Part shown: in pieces, positions 34,201 to 48,313 of the stretch
Layout of the letters: each line of letters begins with the position of its first letter
Position numbering within the stretch: the first letter of the stretch is position 1
Assembly (NCBI GenBank): GCA_005281725.1
Contig: SSBO01000012.1
Coordinates: 8,100,866-8,164,865 of the forward strand
Length of the DNA: 64,000 bases
Reading direction: 5' to 3'
Origin: Wuchereria bancrofti
Lineage: Eukaryota; Nematoda; Chromadorea; Rhabditida; Onchocercidae
Notes under the pieces: model-generated
The model's input: only the letters and a program-made list of their open reading frames with translations
Databases searched by the model: none
What the model was told of the DNA's origin: nothing
Translations under genes and position numbers: made by a program

Positions 34201-37200
34201 ATGTAAAGAAAAACCTTACTTACTGTTCAGCAATATGTATCACAATGTACGGAATTGTAATTAGAAACACAACGCTTCATTTATTATCAAAGTATAGTCG
34301 ATTTTGCTGGTGATTAGAATTGGTCACATGTCATTAAGAAAACTTAATAGAATTTTGAAAAGAAATCAAAGAAATTTCAACTGGAACACTTTCAGAATCC
34401 TTCAGTTCGAGCACAAATGAAAACTTGTTGTATCTATAAGCACTTAACAGGTGTTGCTGTCTAATCTTTTGCATTTTTTAAGGTTGTTACTAGTAAATTG
34501 AAACAGCAAGAAAGAAGGCAGCTTTGTTTCAAGTTTTTGAGTAATGAAACAGATAGCTAGCAAAAGTTTTCTGAATTGATCGATGGCAAAAACTATATAG
34601 ACTGAAGTTAAAAAGAAATCTATCTTAGGCTGGTTTATACAGAATAAAATAAAACGAAGTCCCGAGGTTAACAAACCGTCAGAACAACGAATGAATTATG
34701 CTGTGTAATCCCAGAATTTAATGACAAAAATAGTCCAAACAATTACTTTCTAAAAATCTTGTAAAGAGGATTGCTATTCATTAATCAAATTTTCAACGGT
34801 TTCATAGCAAATATGCAAAAGTATGTTGTATAACCTTCGGAAATGCTTGCAACCCAATGCAACAAGAATAAAATTTTTTTAACAACAAAATTATAGATCA
34901 AAAATCCACCTGCTCATATGTATTGACATCCAAGAGAGTAGTGTCACTGCGTTAAATTAATCTCAACAAATGTTATTGCTTCTCCCTAACTTAGATATCA
35001 TTATACAAATGAAATTAAGTGTTAATAATAACGTGATGTGCAATGGCAAAAATTTATTAAGGTAAAATAATTAATTGAAGGCAATGAATAAAAATAAGTA
35101 AAGAGTATAAGAGAAGAACCAGTTTAATATATGATTTACTTAAAAACATTTCGTTGTACAAAATTGTAACTATTCTAATACGATCTAAAGATTAGGAAGT
35201 CAATTTATTTTGAAGCAAATCTTGAGTTTTTCAGGAAATTCCCACTTTTGTTATTATTATTTTTTTTTTCAAGGAAAGGGAGAACAAAACTTTAGAAATG
35301 AAGCATGAAAATGAAATGCTAGCGCTAACAAATAAATTTGAAAAGGAGATATGAGAAGGAGAAATTTATTAATTATTATATGACAGGGTACTAAGAAAAA
35401 ACTAACATCAATCATTGCTCTTTTTTCGTTTCTCCTTTTTCGCTCAAAAAGTGCTGCAAAAATATGGCTCAAGTAACGATTAAATATGGCTCAAATTGTC
35501 ATGAAAATAAGACGAAAATTTCTCATTTCCTTTCTTCATAGAAAAGTTAGTAAGATACAATCCATTCATCTCTTTGCAGTGAGTAATTTTGAAGTGTTAC
35601 TTGCTGACACTGTTGTGGAACTTCTACAAAATATGAAAATCGTCATGGTTGCATAAGTTTATTTCTCATTATTTGTGCAAAATATTGCAGAAATAATTAA
35701 TACTTCAGCACTTTGCTTAATTTAGAATAATAAATGTCAACACAGTTTGATAAAATGTCAAAGAAATACAGCTCTTTTTCCTTCAATTGAAATAAATCAC
35801 TCTTAAAATTTCTTTTTTGGTTTTTATTTAATCAGTCACATCTGCATTTAATCTATTCTTCCCAATAATTGCTTTTGGTGGTCTGTGGCAAATTTATTGC
35901 AATTTAAATTTCATGTCACAACATTCCATATTACCATTCAAAAATCATGTAGCATACTATTTTCTACGTTATGAAGCGTAGAAAGTCGAAAACATAATTC
36001 AAAAAAAATGTTTCTGCAAAAGCAGACATGAACTACAATTCAAGTTTAGAGATATCATCACGAAGATTCCATAAGTTTTCTACAAATGTTTTTGCTTTAT
36101 CCTCTTCGAGTCCCTCCTTTCGGCAATGTAATAACGTGTCATGGGTGATGAATGGACAACAAATAACAAAGCAATAAAAATCGATGACATTCCTCAGTTT
36201 GAAACCTCTAGTCTATCCCATTATTTCCTCCAGAATCATATTGACTGAGTAGTCCAATTATCAGAAACGGAAATAAAATGATAGTTTGACGACAGCTGTA
36301 TTGAAAATTTTCTTATACTAAAACAAAAACTAAAGAGTGAAAACCGAAAAAGCCAAAAAAAAGCATCAAAGACGGTACTTTCAGGAAAAGGAAATTAAAA
36401 AGTGTTTTATGATTGACTTTTAATGAGTAATTAATATAACAGAGAACTGATAAGAAGCAAACTTTTACTTTTAAATTTTTGGTGATAGGAAACTGTATGT
36501 AGCGTTGAACACTTTTTTTTCATTAAATTCTCCATTAATTTTCCTTTGAATTACATAAAAATTGAAATAATTTGTATTCGTGTAACTTCTGACAACAGCA
36601 CCTGTATCTATTTCCTAAAACGTATCAAAGGGTCAAAAACAAGTTTCTCAAACAACGAACTACCCGTAAATGAAGTAATTCAAAAGGAAATTAATGACTG
36701 AAAACATCAGCATAGAATTTAAAAAACAAAATTTTTGACCGAAAGTCGTTTCTATGATAAAAATAAATGTTATGCTTACTTATTGATAGCATTATTATGT
36801 TTTCTTAAGTCTCTCATTTAATGCTTTCGTGTCATATTTATAAAAAGAAAAGAAAAAAGGAAAGGAAAAGTAAAGAAATATTTTAATGCCACAATTTGTA
36901 ACCAGTGATTATAAAGCTAAATAAAGTGCGAAATAAATTTTCCTTAGTTATTTGCTATACCGAAAACTGTTTACTGCTAATTAATACTTGCTATATTAGT
37001 TATTTGAATATATGATGAGTAAAAATAACCAGATTTAATCATTCAATGGTAGATGGACCTTCACTGATATCGCTTACGCATAAACTTTTTACACAGAATT
37101 AAATTTTTGAGCAACATGATCATCTCATTGAAGTTCAAGAATTCTTGTTTCAGGAAAAGAAACTAGGTAAACTAAATTAAAAGTATCAGATGAATTACCT

Positions 37201-40200
37201 GCCTGTGTTTAGTGAAGTAATTTTCTAATTATTACTATTTCCAATTTAATTTTGGAACGGAAATTAACTCTCGCAGAAATTAAAATCGATTTTCAGAGTC
37301 CCAAAACTATATTTGGTCATTGGTTTTGCTGATACTCTCCAACTCAAAAAAAGTTTCTGAAAAATTGAAAACAAAAAGGCGATAAACCTGAATGGAGTAG
37401 CACTGGTATGTGGTGTTTTAGGTCTATCCGGTATTGCTATTTCATTGCTGTCACATAGACTGGTCTCACGTGCTTTACGAACGTATGACTTAGGAAAAAT
37501 CCCGGTTTGTCCGTGAATATTCTTACCCTCGATCCAATTAGCATCAATATTTCGCAAATGACGCAGCATTTCACCCTATCAGTTGTCGATATATCAATTC
37601 TTTTTTTTTAATTTAAATTTGATAATTACGCAGTGAAGAAGAAGATGAAAAAAGATTGTTGAAGATTTTTCCGAAAGAAAAAAGACCGTTTGCAATTATG
37701 AGGTGCTTGATTTAAAAAGATTTTCGTAAGAATGAATAAACCAACCAAGTTGAAACATGAACGATGAATTTAGCAAACCTTTTTCAGCGATAACTCATTC
37801 TCATTTCTGGCGGAAAATGGATACAAAACGACCAGTCTGATTTTTTCGCTTTCCTCATTGTTGTCAATCTTTAATTTACATTTAAAACTGTATTAATTCA
37901 AGTTCATATTAACTACAACAAATTAATTCTTGTTAATCTATTAAAATTTGAAATCCTACTCCTCTGCTAAGTGTCTCACCCTACTGTGAAGAAAAGAGAA
38001 ACAATCACAATTCCTGGACTAAGCAGTAACAAACAACGCTTATGAGAGGATATTTATAAATAAATTAGCTTGTAGAACATTACAATGAAAATATGAATTT
38101 ATTAATAAAAGCATTACTTGTACATAGGAAGAAGGAAAAATGCCACTTTGACCATTAAGTTCGCCCTCCATCCAATTGATATCGATTATGCGATACACTC
38201 GAATCACGTCACCGCGATTAAACGATAATTCTCTACAATTTAAGCATCATGTAACCGGGTATTTTATCAATTTTTTAGAGGGCATCATGGAATTATTTGC
38301 AACTGGTTCGGTGGAATTATATTTAATCTATTGCTTTTCAAGGTAGTGACGCACATGATCCTGAATTTTTCGAATTTTGTGAGCTAATCTTTAAGCACTT
38401 TTCGTTTAATCTCTTATTATTTAATTAAACATGACATGATTTTGATAAAATATTCATTCAGTAGCTCGGAAAGAATTTGAAAAAAAAATATTTTTAAAAG
38501 CAGAGAAATGAACTTGCACCAAGAAGAAAAAATTAAATTAGGATCGAAAAAGTAGATTTAGTTATGGTTACATTAAAATATTACTTAGGGCTGACAGCTC
38601 TAAAGGGGTAAAGTGCAGTACAAGTCGTAATTTCAGTTTGTGACATTGTTTGAGGGGTGGTAACACGTTCTGGGAGTCCAAATTCGTTGATCAATCCACT
38701 AAAGCGATCGAAATTTTTCTGAAGGGCCGGAGAAGCAGAAGGTCTGAAAATATCATCCTTCATTGATCATAAGTTTACCGTCAGTGTGAAATATCACCCC
38801 AGAAAATAAATAGTTAGAAGTTACAAATATTCTTAAATTTTATCGCTACCAGACTTAAAAGTATTTTATCATTAATTGCAGCTTAAATCAATTTAGCCAC
38901 TCTTATTAGCACGATGCACCTAACAATAATAGTTAAATTGTAAGTTATAGATATCGAAAACAATAGGTTTCAAGTGCCGAAAATAAGCTGGTTCGAATAT
39001 TATAAACTGAAAGACGATTTTTAACACGATCATAATTGGTAGCCATCTTATCAAGCATTATTTTTAGTGATAAAACATAAACCTGAACTACTTAATGTTC
39101 ATGTGGTCAAAATTAAAAACGTAAAGTTCCAACAAGCAAATTGAAATAATAGCGAAAGAGCATTAATAACTAACACATATCCATGCCGTCGACTTCGCTG
39201 CTGTTGCAATTCTTCGGAAAGCTTCTCAACTTTCTGCCGGAGAAGAACTTCATATTTCGCAAGCTTTTTTATCTTGCCTACATCACCAGTTGACTGGCCG
39301 TTCACTTCTGACCTATCTAAGAATTAGTACTACGATTAAAATAAAGAAAAAAGCACCAATAATCAAAAAACGAAAGATCGAAAAATATATCGACTTGGCA
39401 ATCTACTCTGTGTCTTCTCCCAAATAACCAAAAGATGAAAAGTAGATTAAGGGTTTTGATTTATCGATGCTTGAGGAAATCTCAATTTCTTTTTTCAAGG
39501 AAATCTGATATAAAAACTGAATTTAAAATTTAAAATGAAAGTTCTTCGTGTTAACTGTGAAATAGTAGTGCTGAATGCAAAATGATTCAAATATGCAAGT
39601 TTGGCACAGCAAAATAGAGGAACAGTAACAGCAGTTATGACAATGGTATAGAAAATATTAACGGTTCAAACAACAGATATATTAGATGGGACGATTTGAC
39701 AATCGGCTTCGTGTGACTCAGGTACTGTAGTCCTAACGGTTACACAATTCAAAGTTTGAGCAATATCAGAACATGCGACAATGCCTCTACTTCTTATGAA
39801 ATTTGCATTAATATCGAATATTTCCAGAAAATAAAATCAGTAGTGTAATCACTGAATGGTAGTTAATTGTTAAAGGCAGTAGAAATATTGGAAATTAATT
39901 TGTATACCCAAAGATTGGTTTAAGGTGCAGCTTTTGGCAACGGTTAGGAAATTGCTCAGTAGTTGGTCACATACGACAAAGGTATTAATAGGCTTATTTA
40001 AAAAAGTGCAATGTTCGAAATTCCTCTTCGCTTCATTCTAAATTTAATGTTTTCACTGTAAACTGTACTTTAAAAAAATGTTGTTTCTAAATATCTTTGG
40101 ATTTAAGACAATTATTTGAATAGAATCTATTTCATACAGGTTAAGTCGAGAAATTCAAATATGTTAACTAAATAGAAAGAAGAGACACACCTGAGTTGAT

Positions 40201-43200
40201 ATAAGGTGAGCAAAACGAACAAAGAGTTGTTGTTAAGTTGGTGAGATATTTATGTATACAATAACAGTTAGAAGTAGAAAATGATGTTGGTGATATGCTG
40301 TGACTTCTGCTTCTCTTGATGTTGTTACTATTAGTTCCACAAGCTTCCAAGCAGTCAACTAAAGTTTGTAAATACATAACGGACTGATCTAGACGTCCTC
40401 CGATTGCTGTTGATTTGACAAGTTTATTCAATTGCTCCGTAAATGATTCCATATGAATTTCTTTTTTATCCAGTGTTTTGCAGAGATATTCAATCTCACT
40501 CCATGATAAATTATAACAAGACAAATGACAACATAAGCATTTCGATGGTCCTTGCTTACAGTCCTGCTGAAATCGATACGGTGGTAGATGGAAATGCTGA
40601 GTTTTAGAGCGTTGTTGAGCAAAGCAATTAGTGAGGTAATGCCGATGTGATGATGGACAACACGATGCAGCACCTAACTCATGGCGCCATCCAGATCCCC
40701 ACTCTTCAGATTCACGATTGAGGTTTTCTGAAGACCGCTGATATGGTTGTTCCATTCCATTTTGGCTTTCTACATAACGCCCAACACTTTTGCTACGTCT
40801 CGATTGCAATTCATAGTTTCTGAGTGAATTCGTCTGGTTGTCACGTTGAGGGTTCGGTGTCGAAGATCCTATAAATATTTGTTTTGGATAATTTAAAACC
40901 TTTTATGAGTCACAAATTCTCACTCACTAAACGAATACAACGGAAGTGAAAATTCACGTACGGTTTACTCGCTGCACGGTTGACGTTGGAGTTGAGAGTT
41001 TTTTTTGCTGACACCTCAGCACCGAAGGATCTAAACAATTTTTCATGAGTGCGACATTGAGCAAACTAAGAAATGAAAGATCAACATGTCAAAAAGAAGA
41101 ACGAAGTTTATTTGATTTTTTTTTTTTACAAATGAAAGATCTGATCAATAGACTTATTTCTAAAACTGTAAAGGAAATGTGATGTTGTAGTAAGGTAATT
41201 AAAAATAGAGTACGTGTAATTGATATGGATATAATCTTAGTCTCTAAATCTTCACTATGGATTCAACCAAATTTCATCAAAACAACACAAAAACAAACAA
41301 GCTTATACACATATTTGTTATAGTAATATTGTGCCTTTTTAATGCAAAGGAAACGTTGAATTTTAGAATATTAAAATTTTTCTTTTTTGTAAATTTAAAG
41401 TATCGTTTCAAGAAGAAAAAATGATTTCATATGAAACAAACAATTTTTAAATTTTGAGGAGAAAAAAAATGAGATTGGAACAACAAACTGATTTTTTTTT
41501 TGTTTGAAAAAAATGATCTACTATCTCTAACCAGCTGCGCAATATATGACATTGAGTATAACACACCATGACATGCTGCAACTAACATGGTAATGACCGT
41601 TTCCTGGATTTAGTTGACATTAACATGCATGCATGCCACGCTATAGAAGTATGAGCAAATACAGCAAATGTGATACGTTTCATTGGTGAGGTCATGTAAA
41701 AATTTTATCTTCCTCTTTTTCAAGATATTTTATAGAAATTTTCAAATTTTATTGTTAATGATAGTGATAGGACAACAACAAATAGCAGTGATGATGGTTG
41801 CGGTTATCAATGACAATAAACTAATACTGTTTGTAGTTGCTTTCTTAGATATCTAGAATAAATTCTGAAAGTAAAACAAGTATTTGGAGAGTACTTTTAA
41901 CTCATTCACTGATGTGATATGCACATTCATCTCACTTTTAGGGATAACGATTAATGGAGAAGTCTGTGGCACACTCCTCAGACTGTAAACGTTCAGCAAT
42001 CTTTCGTTTTACTCCAATATCACAATTATGAATAGATAAGTTGCGGTGAAAGGGAATTTCCTTATCTTCCTCAATCATTTTAGAGCACTGCTTGCTTCCC
42101 GAAATAATACTACTTAATGTGCAGAGATGATGGACGAATCATCTGTTCACTCAAAATGAACATTCCTCTCACCTTTAAATGCATTACTTCATAACTCAAA
42201 TATGTCATAGTGAAGAGACTGAAGGAGAATTATATTTAAAAATATAGTGCGAAAAACTTGTATACTTATGCAATATTACAAAGGACGAGTTAGTTATAAT
42301 TTTACGGAACATAGATGTTATAATGCTCAATCCATTTTTTAAATGACAATAAACAGAATTGGAGTGATGTTTTCGTCAAGTTAATAGACAATAAGCTGCT
42401 TAGTTTTCAGTATTGTGCTGAATTGAAGGATGGTAGAATATTGTCAGTAATTCATGAAAGCATTTATAAAGACTTCAAACTAATTTTCAGGAATCTAATA
42501 TCAAATCGCTGTTATCCAAATCGCTGCTTAGTTCATTCTTTGTCAAATTTAGGTCTTAGAAAAAGATAGAATTGTGGTTGTATTACAATTGAACTAAATC
42601 TAAATCTCTCACAATTTTTGCATCGCGCCACACTTTATCATAATTAATATTATCAGTGTGTAATTAATAAAAGAGGAATTTCGTGAATACTTGATGTGAG
42701 ATGAAAAGAAGCTTACTGTAAAGGCAGTAAAGATGAAATAACTGAACAAAGGTGCGAATAATAAGCAGATTGATTAGGTAACAGTTAAACTTTTTTTCAT
42801 TTTAATTGTTTCAACTAGGAAGAGACGAAAGATATAATAAGTGTGATGAAAATAAATTGAGCAAAAGCTATCGTGATACACACCAGTGAAAGGAAGGAAA
42901 CGGTACGAATGTGAGTAGAGCGGTCGAATGTGATGCTGATGTAGAATTTCATGGCATTTTAAAGCACACTAGCTAGGCTATGTGCCATGAAGCCTAGCTG
43001 AGATACAAGCACCTAGAAACAGCACTTCTACCACTGAACACAGACACTGACACTACTTACATACCATTCATTCTGAGCATAAAAAGAGATACCAGAAAAG
43101 CAGAACTTTTCTTTGAAATTCCTCTTCGTCTTCATTTTCAAAAAGTACCAATGATATTCCAATTATTTCTACTTGCTTCAACCTTGGATTAATTTCAATA

Positions 43201-44871
43201 CCAATAGTGTATCATAGTTGACTTCCTTATAGCAATAATATAAAGAAATGTGAATGAAACGAACAAACAACAGTAAGATGACGTGAAACTAAGATAACGT
43301 GATTTAATTTGGAATACGTGCATAGTTAGTGAGTAACAATGAATACAAGCAGCATATCAACCGTAATCGAAATATAACTATTTGCAAATAAAACAAATTG
43401 AGTGGCGTGTGTAAAATACAATAGTATCACGAAGGTCCTGAATACTTTGACAAGTAGGCAATTTTTAATTATTTTAAAATCACAGATTCTTGTTGGAAAA
43501 TAAACATATCAATTTCTTTTGATAGAAGATTCCCTGAAATTAAAAGTAGTCATGAAATAACTTGCCTAACTGATCAACTACATGCATTTTCTTGAACATA
43601 GTGCGGTACCAACTTGAATTTTCAGTATGAGCATCATAGCGAGGCATGGTACTTGATGTGCCTTTAATTTCCTGCTCTGGTGTAGAAAGACTATCGTAAG
43701 TTTTTAATGTGCCACTGGTTCTCTGATTTTGTTGTTCTGGTTGCAACTGGTGGAGGTTACCACTTTCAGGTTGCATTTTATTTCTCAACTCTATTGGTTT
43801 CAAGAGTGGAAGCATTTGACATGGTGGTGTTGACGTTGGTATTTTTAATGAAGATGAAGCATTAAACTGGCTTCCTACTCCTTGAGCAATATCAGTCCTA
43901 TGATTACTTGTTGGAACAATATCAGTTGTAGGATTATTTGTTGGGACAATATCATTGTGGTTCATCGATACGGGTATTTCTAGGTCCTTAATAACCATTT
44001 GATTTCTATGTGTATTGTGGCCGTTTACGAAGAATGATGGCGGATTCAGCGTCCGGAAACTTATAGTAGCGTTAGCGATGGATGAAGGCAAGGAAGGTTG
44101 TGAATGATTATCAACTCTGTGTTTGACTGACTTCAGGTTTTGGTAATCGTTTAATTGGCTGTAAACTGCTATTGTATCATTGTATAGGGAAGGAATGTAA
44201 CCATTGTTCTCCTCGTGCTTATGGATGATTGGTGATGGTGAAAATACACCTGAAGAAGAGGATACTGGTACGACGGATGTGTTGTTGGAATAAATATCGA
44301 ACATATTTGGAGAGACGATAACTGAGGAAGAAAGTGTCGCTGTACGATTGAATGATACTGGCGTTATGCAGGATATATGCCGCTCCACCGGTTCATGTAC
44401 AACAGATAACTGTTTCTGTAGTGTTGTATTACTGGATGATTGAGAATTGCTGCTAGGTTTCGACATCTTCGTTGCCAGATGTTGAAAATTTGATGTATCA
44501 TCATGTTGCGGAACATATGGATATTGTTCATTCGATCCGGAAATCCATAATGGCGACTTCGTATGGCCATTACTAATTGTAATAGTGCCACTTGGAGGTG
44601 GTGGAGTCGATGGCATTTTAACCTCCAATTTCCTAGCAATTTGCTCACGAAGCGAAGCAACCGATTGAGGTTTCGGTATTTCAATGACTCCTTCTGCCCT
44701 AACCATCATCGAATTTCTGTTACCACCATCTCTTGCTTCGGTTCGCAACGTCCACTTTGTCCTACCAGATGAAGACCCGTTTTTTGGCTTAACTTTTATT
44801 TCTGATGATGGAGGTGGAGGTGGTGGTGGTGGTGTCGTAGGCAGCCGAGGCGGTATTGTTCTCATCATCAT
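31285..44871 (-). CDS. sorb-1: SORBS-family adaptor (vinexin/CAP/ponsin): SoHo motif and three SH3 domains
   Basis: Supported exons: 44871-43562, 41030-40962, 40868-40191, 39316-39175, 38743-38585, 38232-38118, 37868-37779, 37575-37388, ~32523-32486, 32056-31934, 31652-31546 and 31346-31285. The 44871 exon is Pro/Ser-rich ([11 protein letters not shown]) and ends with a SoHo-like [14 protein letters not shown] Cys-rich linker (40868 exon) and a coiled-coil-like Lys/Glu stretch (39316 exon) follow. SH3-1 ([19 protein letters not shown]...GIFPSSYVQ) spans exons 38743 and 38232. SH3-2 ([16 protein letters not shown]...GIFPKSYVR) spans 37868 and 37575. SH3-3 ([15 protein letters not shown]...CDDGWFIG...[15 protein letters not shown]) spans 31652 and 31346. 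This order is diagnostic for SORBS proteins, which link vinculin and actin at integrin adhesions and muscle dense bodies. At least one exon after the SoHo exon and one after 37388 are missing from my model. Confidence 0.88.
32642..33244 (-). CDS. Intronless 200-residue ORF nested in a SORBS intron; divergent globin-like protein
   Basis: One uninterrupted frame with an in-frame TGA just upstream of its ATG, lying on the same strand as the host gene within the intron between exons 37388 and ~32523. In this A+T-rich DNA, 200 open codons are very unlikely by chance. The pattern fits a nematode globin: LRASWRSI (about 12-19) like helix A, YDLIQAYF like helix [18 protein letters not shown] like helix [10 protein letters not shown] where globins have LGRRH, then [14 protein letters not shown] (112-125, helix G) and [21 protein letters not shown] (helix H). 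The F8 proximal histidine position is L99 and distal E7 appears to be Gln, so heme binding is doubtful. It could be a nested gene, a retrocopy or an alternative SORBS exon. Globin assignment is inference. Confidence 0.55.
   Translation of the reverse strand: MHCTAVIAVHPLRASWRSIRNKIRICRQTEYDLIQAYFLGNNSRQQQLATTTLASRPRFVTNAVEQQIYTILVTFLDQILECYHTMYNTWICKKFGRQLARILRTINFDHGYYWKLLENRILYYLMVKHYSVTVLLAWHTFMDTLSDAVIEGFWQATSADLPKQLPTIFEETPAKCFLYIEPNRPSFFVRLLDLFVRSLL
42971..42999. repeat. 9-bp GC-richer inverted repeat in a SORBS intron
   Basis: AGCTAGGCT (42971-42979) and its exact reverse complement AGCCTAGCT (42991-42999) enclose 11 bases. The structure is certain; a role is not. Confidence 0.6.
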
Positions 44872-47800
44872 CTGTAAATACAAACATTTATTACAACGAT
44901 ATTGTCAACATATTATACGCTCCCATCTCTTGTTCGATGAAATTACATCAAGCTGATTGAGCTGAAGTAAGATTCTTAAAATTCTCCACCTTTGTCAATT
45001 CATCATTCCGTTGTCTTTGCTATTAAAATTATTTTTTTTAAACTGTATTTATTGTTTTGTGACTTACGAAATTAAATTAATTAAAATGTTCAACTTATAA
45101 ATCAAGAGAACGCACCATTCTGAATAAATCACCAAAAATCAAATACAAACAGTTTACTCATCTTGTTCCAAGAATTTGAAGGGAAAATGCAACATTTATT
45201 AACAGAAAAGTATCATCAATCAATATCTATCAATAATTTTCAGGATAAAGTAATTGCTATCATAATAGCTGAACAAAAAAAAAGTACTGATGGCGTTTTT
45301 CTCAAAACTATTTCAAATTCCATTGCATTTTTTGGATTTTTTTCTCACTACATTTCACACCTTCTACTACACAGATAATACTTAATGCGTCATATTGTGA
45401 ATTAAAACTTCGTCAGTGCATTTTCGCCTACTAACAAACATTATTTCTATTTGTTCTCAATTATAATTATTTATAACAAAGTACCGCTTCATCCTCTTTC
45501 TGAAAATTTAAAATACTCAAATGCACATTACAATTATTTTTCAGTTCTCATCCCGCAAAAATCATATAATTTGAAACCTTGGTTATTCCAAGTTAAAAAA
45601 AATTTCATATCCAATAACTTTTGAAAATTTTATCCTTCTTCACCACTACACAAAAAATTGTAAAATGTTTATTGCTTACGTAAAACATTTCTGTAACTGG
45701 CAATTCGAAACACATTACGCTTTGATTTCAAGACACATTCAGCTTCCCTTTTTTTTTGCTTATGATGAACTTGTTGATATCAAAAAAGTTAAATTTACTT
45801 GGAAGAAAGCAACAATCAGTGGCGACACAAAGGAATATTAAAATATTATATTAAAGACTATATATTCCTCAACTGATTACTTATTCAATTACTACCTCTA
45901 CTTTCTAATAGTTTCATTGTACATTGAATTAACTTCGAAAAGGCACATAATTTTTAGAGGCTAAAATTTACATAATTAATAAATCGATCCAAATATTCAA
46001 TATTTTGATGATTGTAATCTTGTTAAAATCACAAAATTGTTAAAACTTATTAATATTAATTGTAGAATTTATAACAGCTGTAGTGCATCAAAACTTATCT
46101 CATCTACAAGAAATTTCATATGTAACTGCAGCACTGGAAATACTTCCATCATTTTGAGAAAGTAAATACAATTTTATAGATTTTTATTGGATAGATTGTT
46201 CAGGATCCTCTGAATTCACATTTTTGTTCGGCAGTGACAGGACAAATAACATTGAATATGAAAGATTTTAAAAGTAAAACGGAACATAAATAAGAGAGTA
46301 GCAGTCATTCCCATAGATTTTAGTCAGGACATTTAGATAGCTTGTTAAAATTGGAATGCGGGCAGTACGATTCAAGTGCTCCGTACGTTCTAATGAATTT
46401 CATTTGATGAATTTGATTCAAGCAAATACTTTTGCGAAAAATACAAGACGTTACAGCATTGAAATGTGTGGATCAGCTCGTATATTTTGAAATTCTCCTT
46501 TCATTTTAAAAATTGAAGAAAAAATGACTGAAAGTTGATTCTAGAACATTGTCATTTCAGTCCAATTAAGTTATAAGCACAGTGATAGGTAAAAGGGTTT
46601 GCAGAAGGATACCTTCTTTGTTTGTTTTCAGCTTTTGAAAATATACTCCCACTACTAATCAATTTCTCCTGAACTGCAACCAATTGTGGATATCAAGGTT
46701 GGAAAGACTTTAGATTCCATAAATAATTCATCTTAAAATTGATTGTTTAATTACTTAAACAGTCGAGATATCGAGAAGAGATACAGGACAAACATACGGA
46801 CAAATGAACAAACAGCCATGATGACAGATATGATACCAAATAATTTTTCAGCAAAGATTTACCTCCTCATTTCGAAATTTTGGTTTTTCTGAGATTTTTT
46901 TCTGTTCATCGGAAACCTGAAAATTAATCTTTCAGTTGAATTCAGGCACCTAACATTTCTGTAGAGATTCTCGCATAAATCCAAATAAAAACATCCTAAA
47001 GAGCTACTTAGTTTGGACGACGGTAGACAAAAAGCGTATCTTTTAGGACAAATTAAAAAATTTTATACAGATGTAACTATGCATATGGATGAAGACGAGG
47101 ATGTGAATCAACTTTGACATTTTTTAAACCTATGAGATGACACATTTATTCATGAATGGTACTATTGATTATCATATATTTACAAATAATTGCAGCCGAA
47201 ACAAGAAAGTGGAAGCTTTACTGGAGGCAAAAAAAAAAGTGGAAGGAACTGGCATAAGAATTCGGAAATGAGGCTGTTAAGAAAATATTGTTAGAAATAA
47301 TCTTAAATATTATATTTCTTTTTTCTTTCATGTACTTTCAAGCTTTCTATTGCTATTGCTGCAACGAACATTTTGCCTTATGATTGATGGGAATGCATAA
47401 CGAAGCTAGAAGTGTTCAATGGATTTTAAGTTATCCTTCCTGTATTTCCTCATTTTCTTTCTTCTTCTTTCTTCCTTTCATATATTCTCCAAAAAAGAAA
47501 CATATCACATTCAATTGTAGTGGGAACATTTTCAACAACTTTTGAAATCAATGAAGATGATGAATAAAAGGGATTGATGAACATTAGTCAGCGAAAAAAC
47601 GAGCGAAGGAAATTTCCGAAATACAACAACTATCAAATCAATCAATGTTGCATGCTTAGTTTTTTAACTGAAGTTGTAAAATTAACTCCAGCAGTACTTC
47701 TTAAGTTTAGAAAGAAGAAAATGAAAACAGCACCTAAATATTAATAAAAATTGGTGTAGCATGTCGAGACTAGCACAATGAGGCAAATTTGCGTCTACAT

Positions 47801-48313
47801 GCAGCTTGCGCAATTTTGGAAATCTAATAAAAAATTTTTGCTAATTTCAGAACAGCCATGCAGTTTTATCAGTTTTCATTGCTACATCTTGAATTTTCTG
47901 CATTTCATTAATACATCTTTCCAAAAGGCATAAATATGATTGGAAATTATAATTTGTGTGTAACCGGAAGCAATCTGCGGAACAAGGCTTCACATGTTTA
48001 CTAAACATCAATCTAATCCATTAACGATTTCATTAGATCATTTTGAATACTTAATGCAACTTATGATGAAGAATTATATAAAAGCGCCTGAATGATTCAT
48101 ACATGCAGAAGAAATTTATAAGATATACAAATAATATAAGAATTAACTGAGAAAAGTTCAGACCAAAGATTAGTACTCGAAGCTTTTTAGGGAAAGCGAA
48201 TTGTGTACATTCATATTATCCGCAAGATAAAAATGAGAAGAAAGGGAAAGCGGAAGTGTTGAAATTAAATAGTCTGAAATAAAGAGTATAGAATGTTGAG
48301 AATGAAAACATAC

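Noticed and set aside
40428..40673. 81-codon minus-strand frame
   Set aside because: Shadow frame within the SORBS linker exon 40191-40868, whose main frame has matching splice phases on both sides.
44684..44956. Plus-strand glycine-rich frame
   Set aside because: It is the antisense of the proline run at the start of the SoHo exon.
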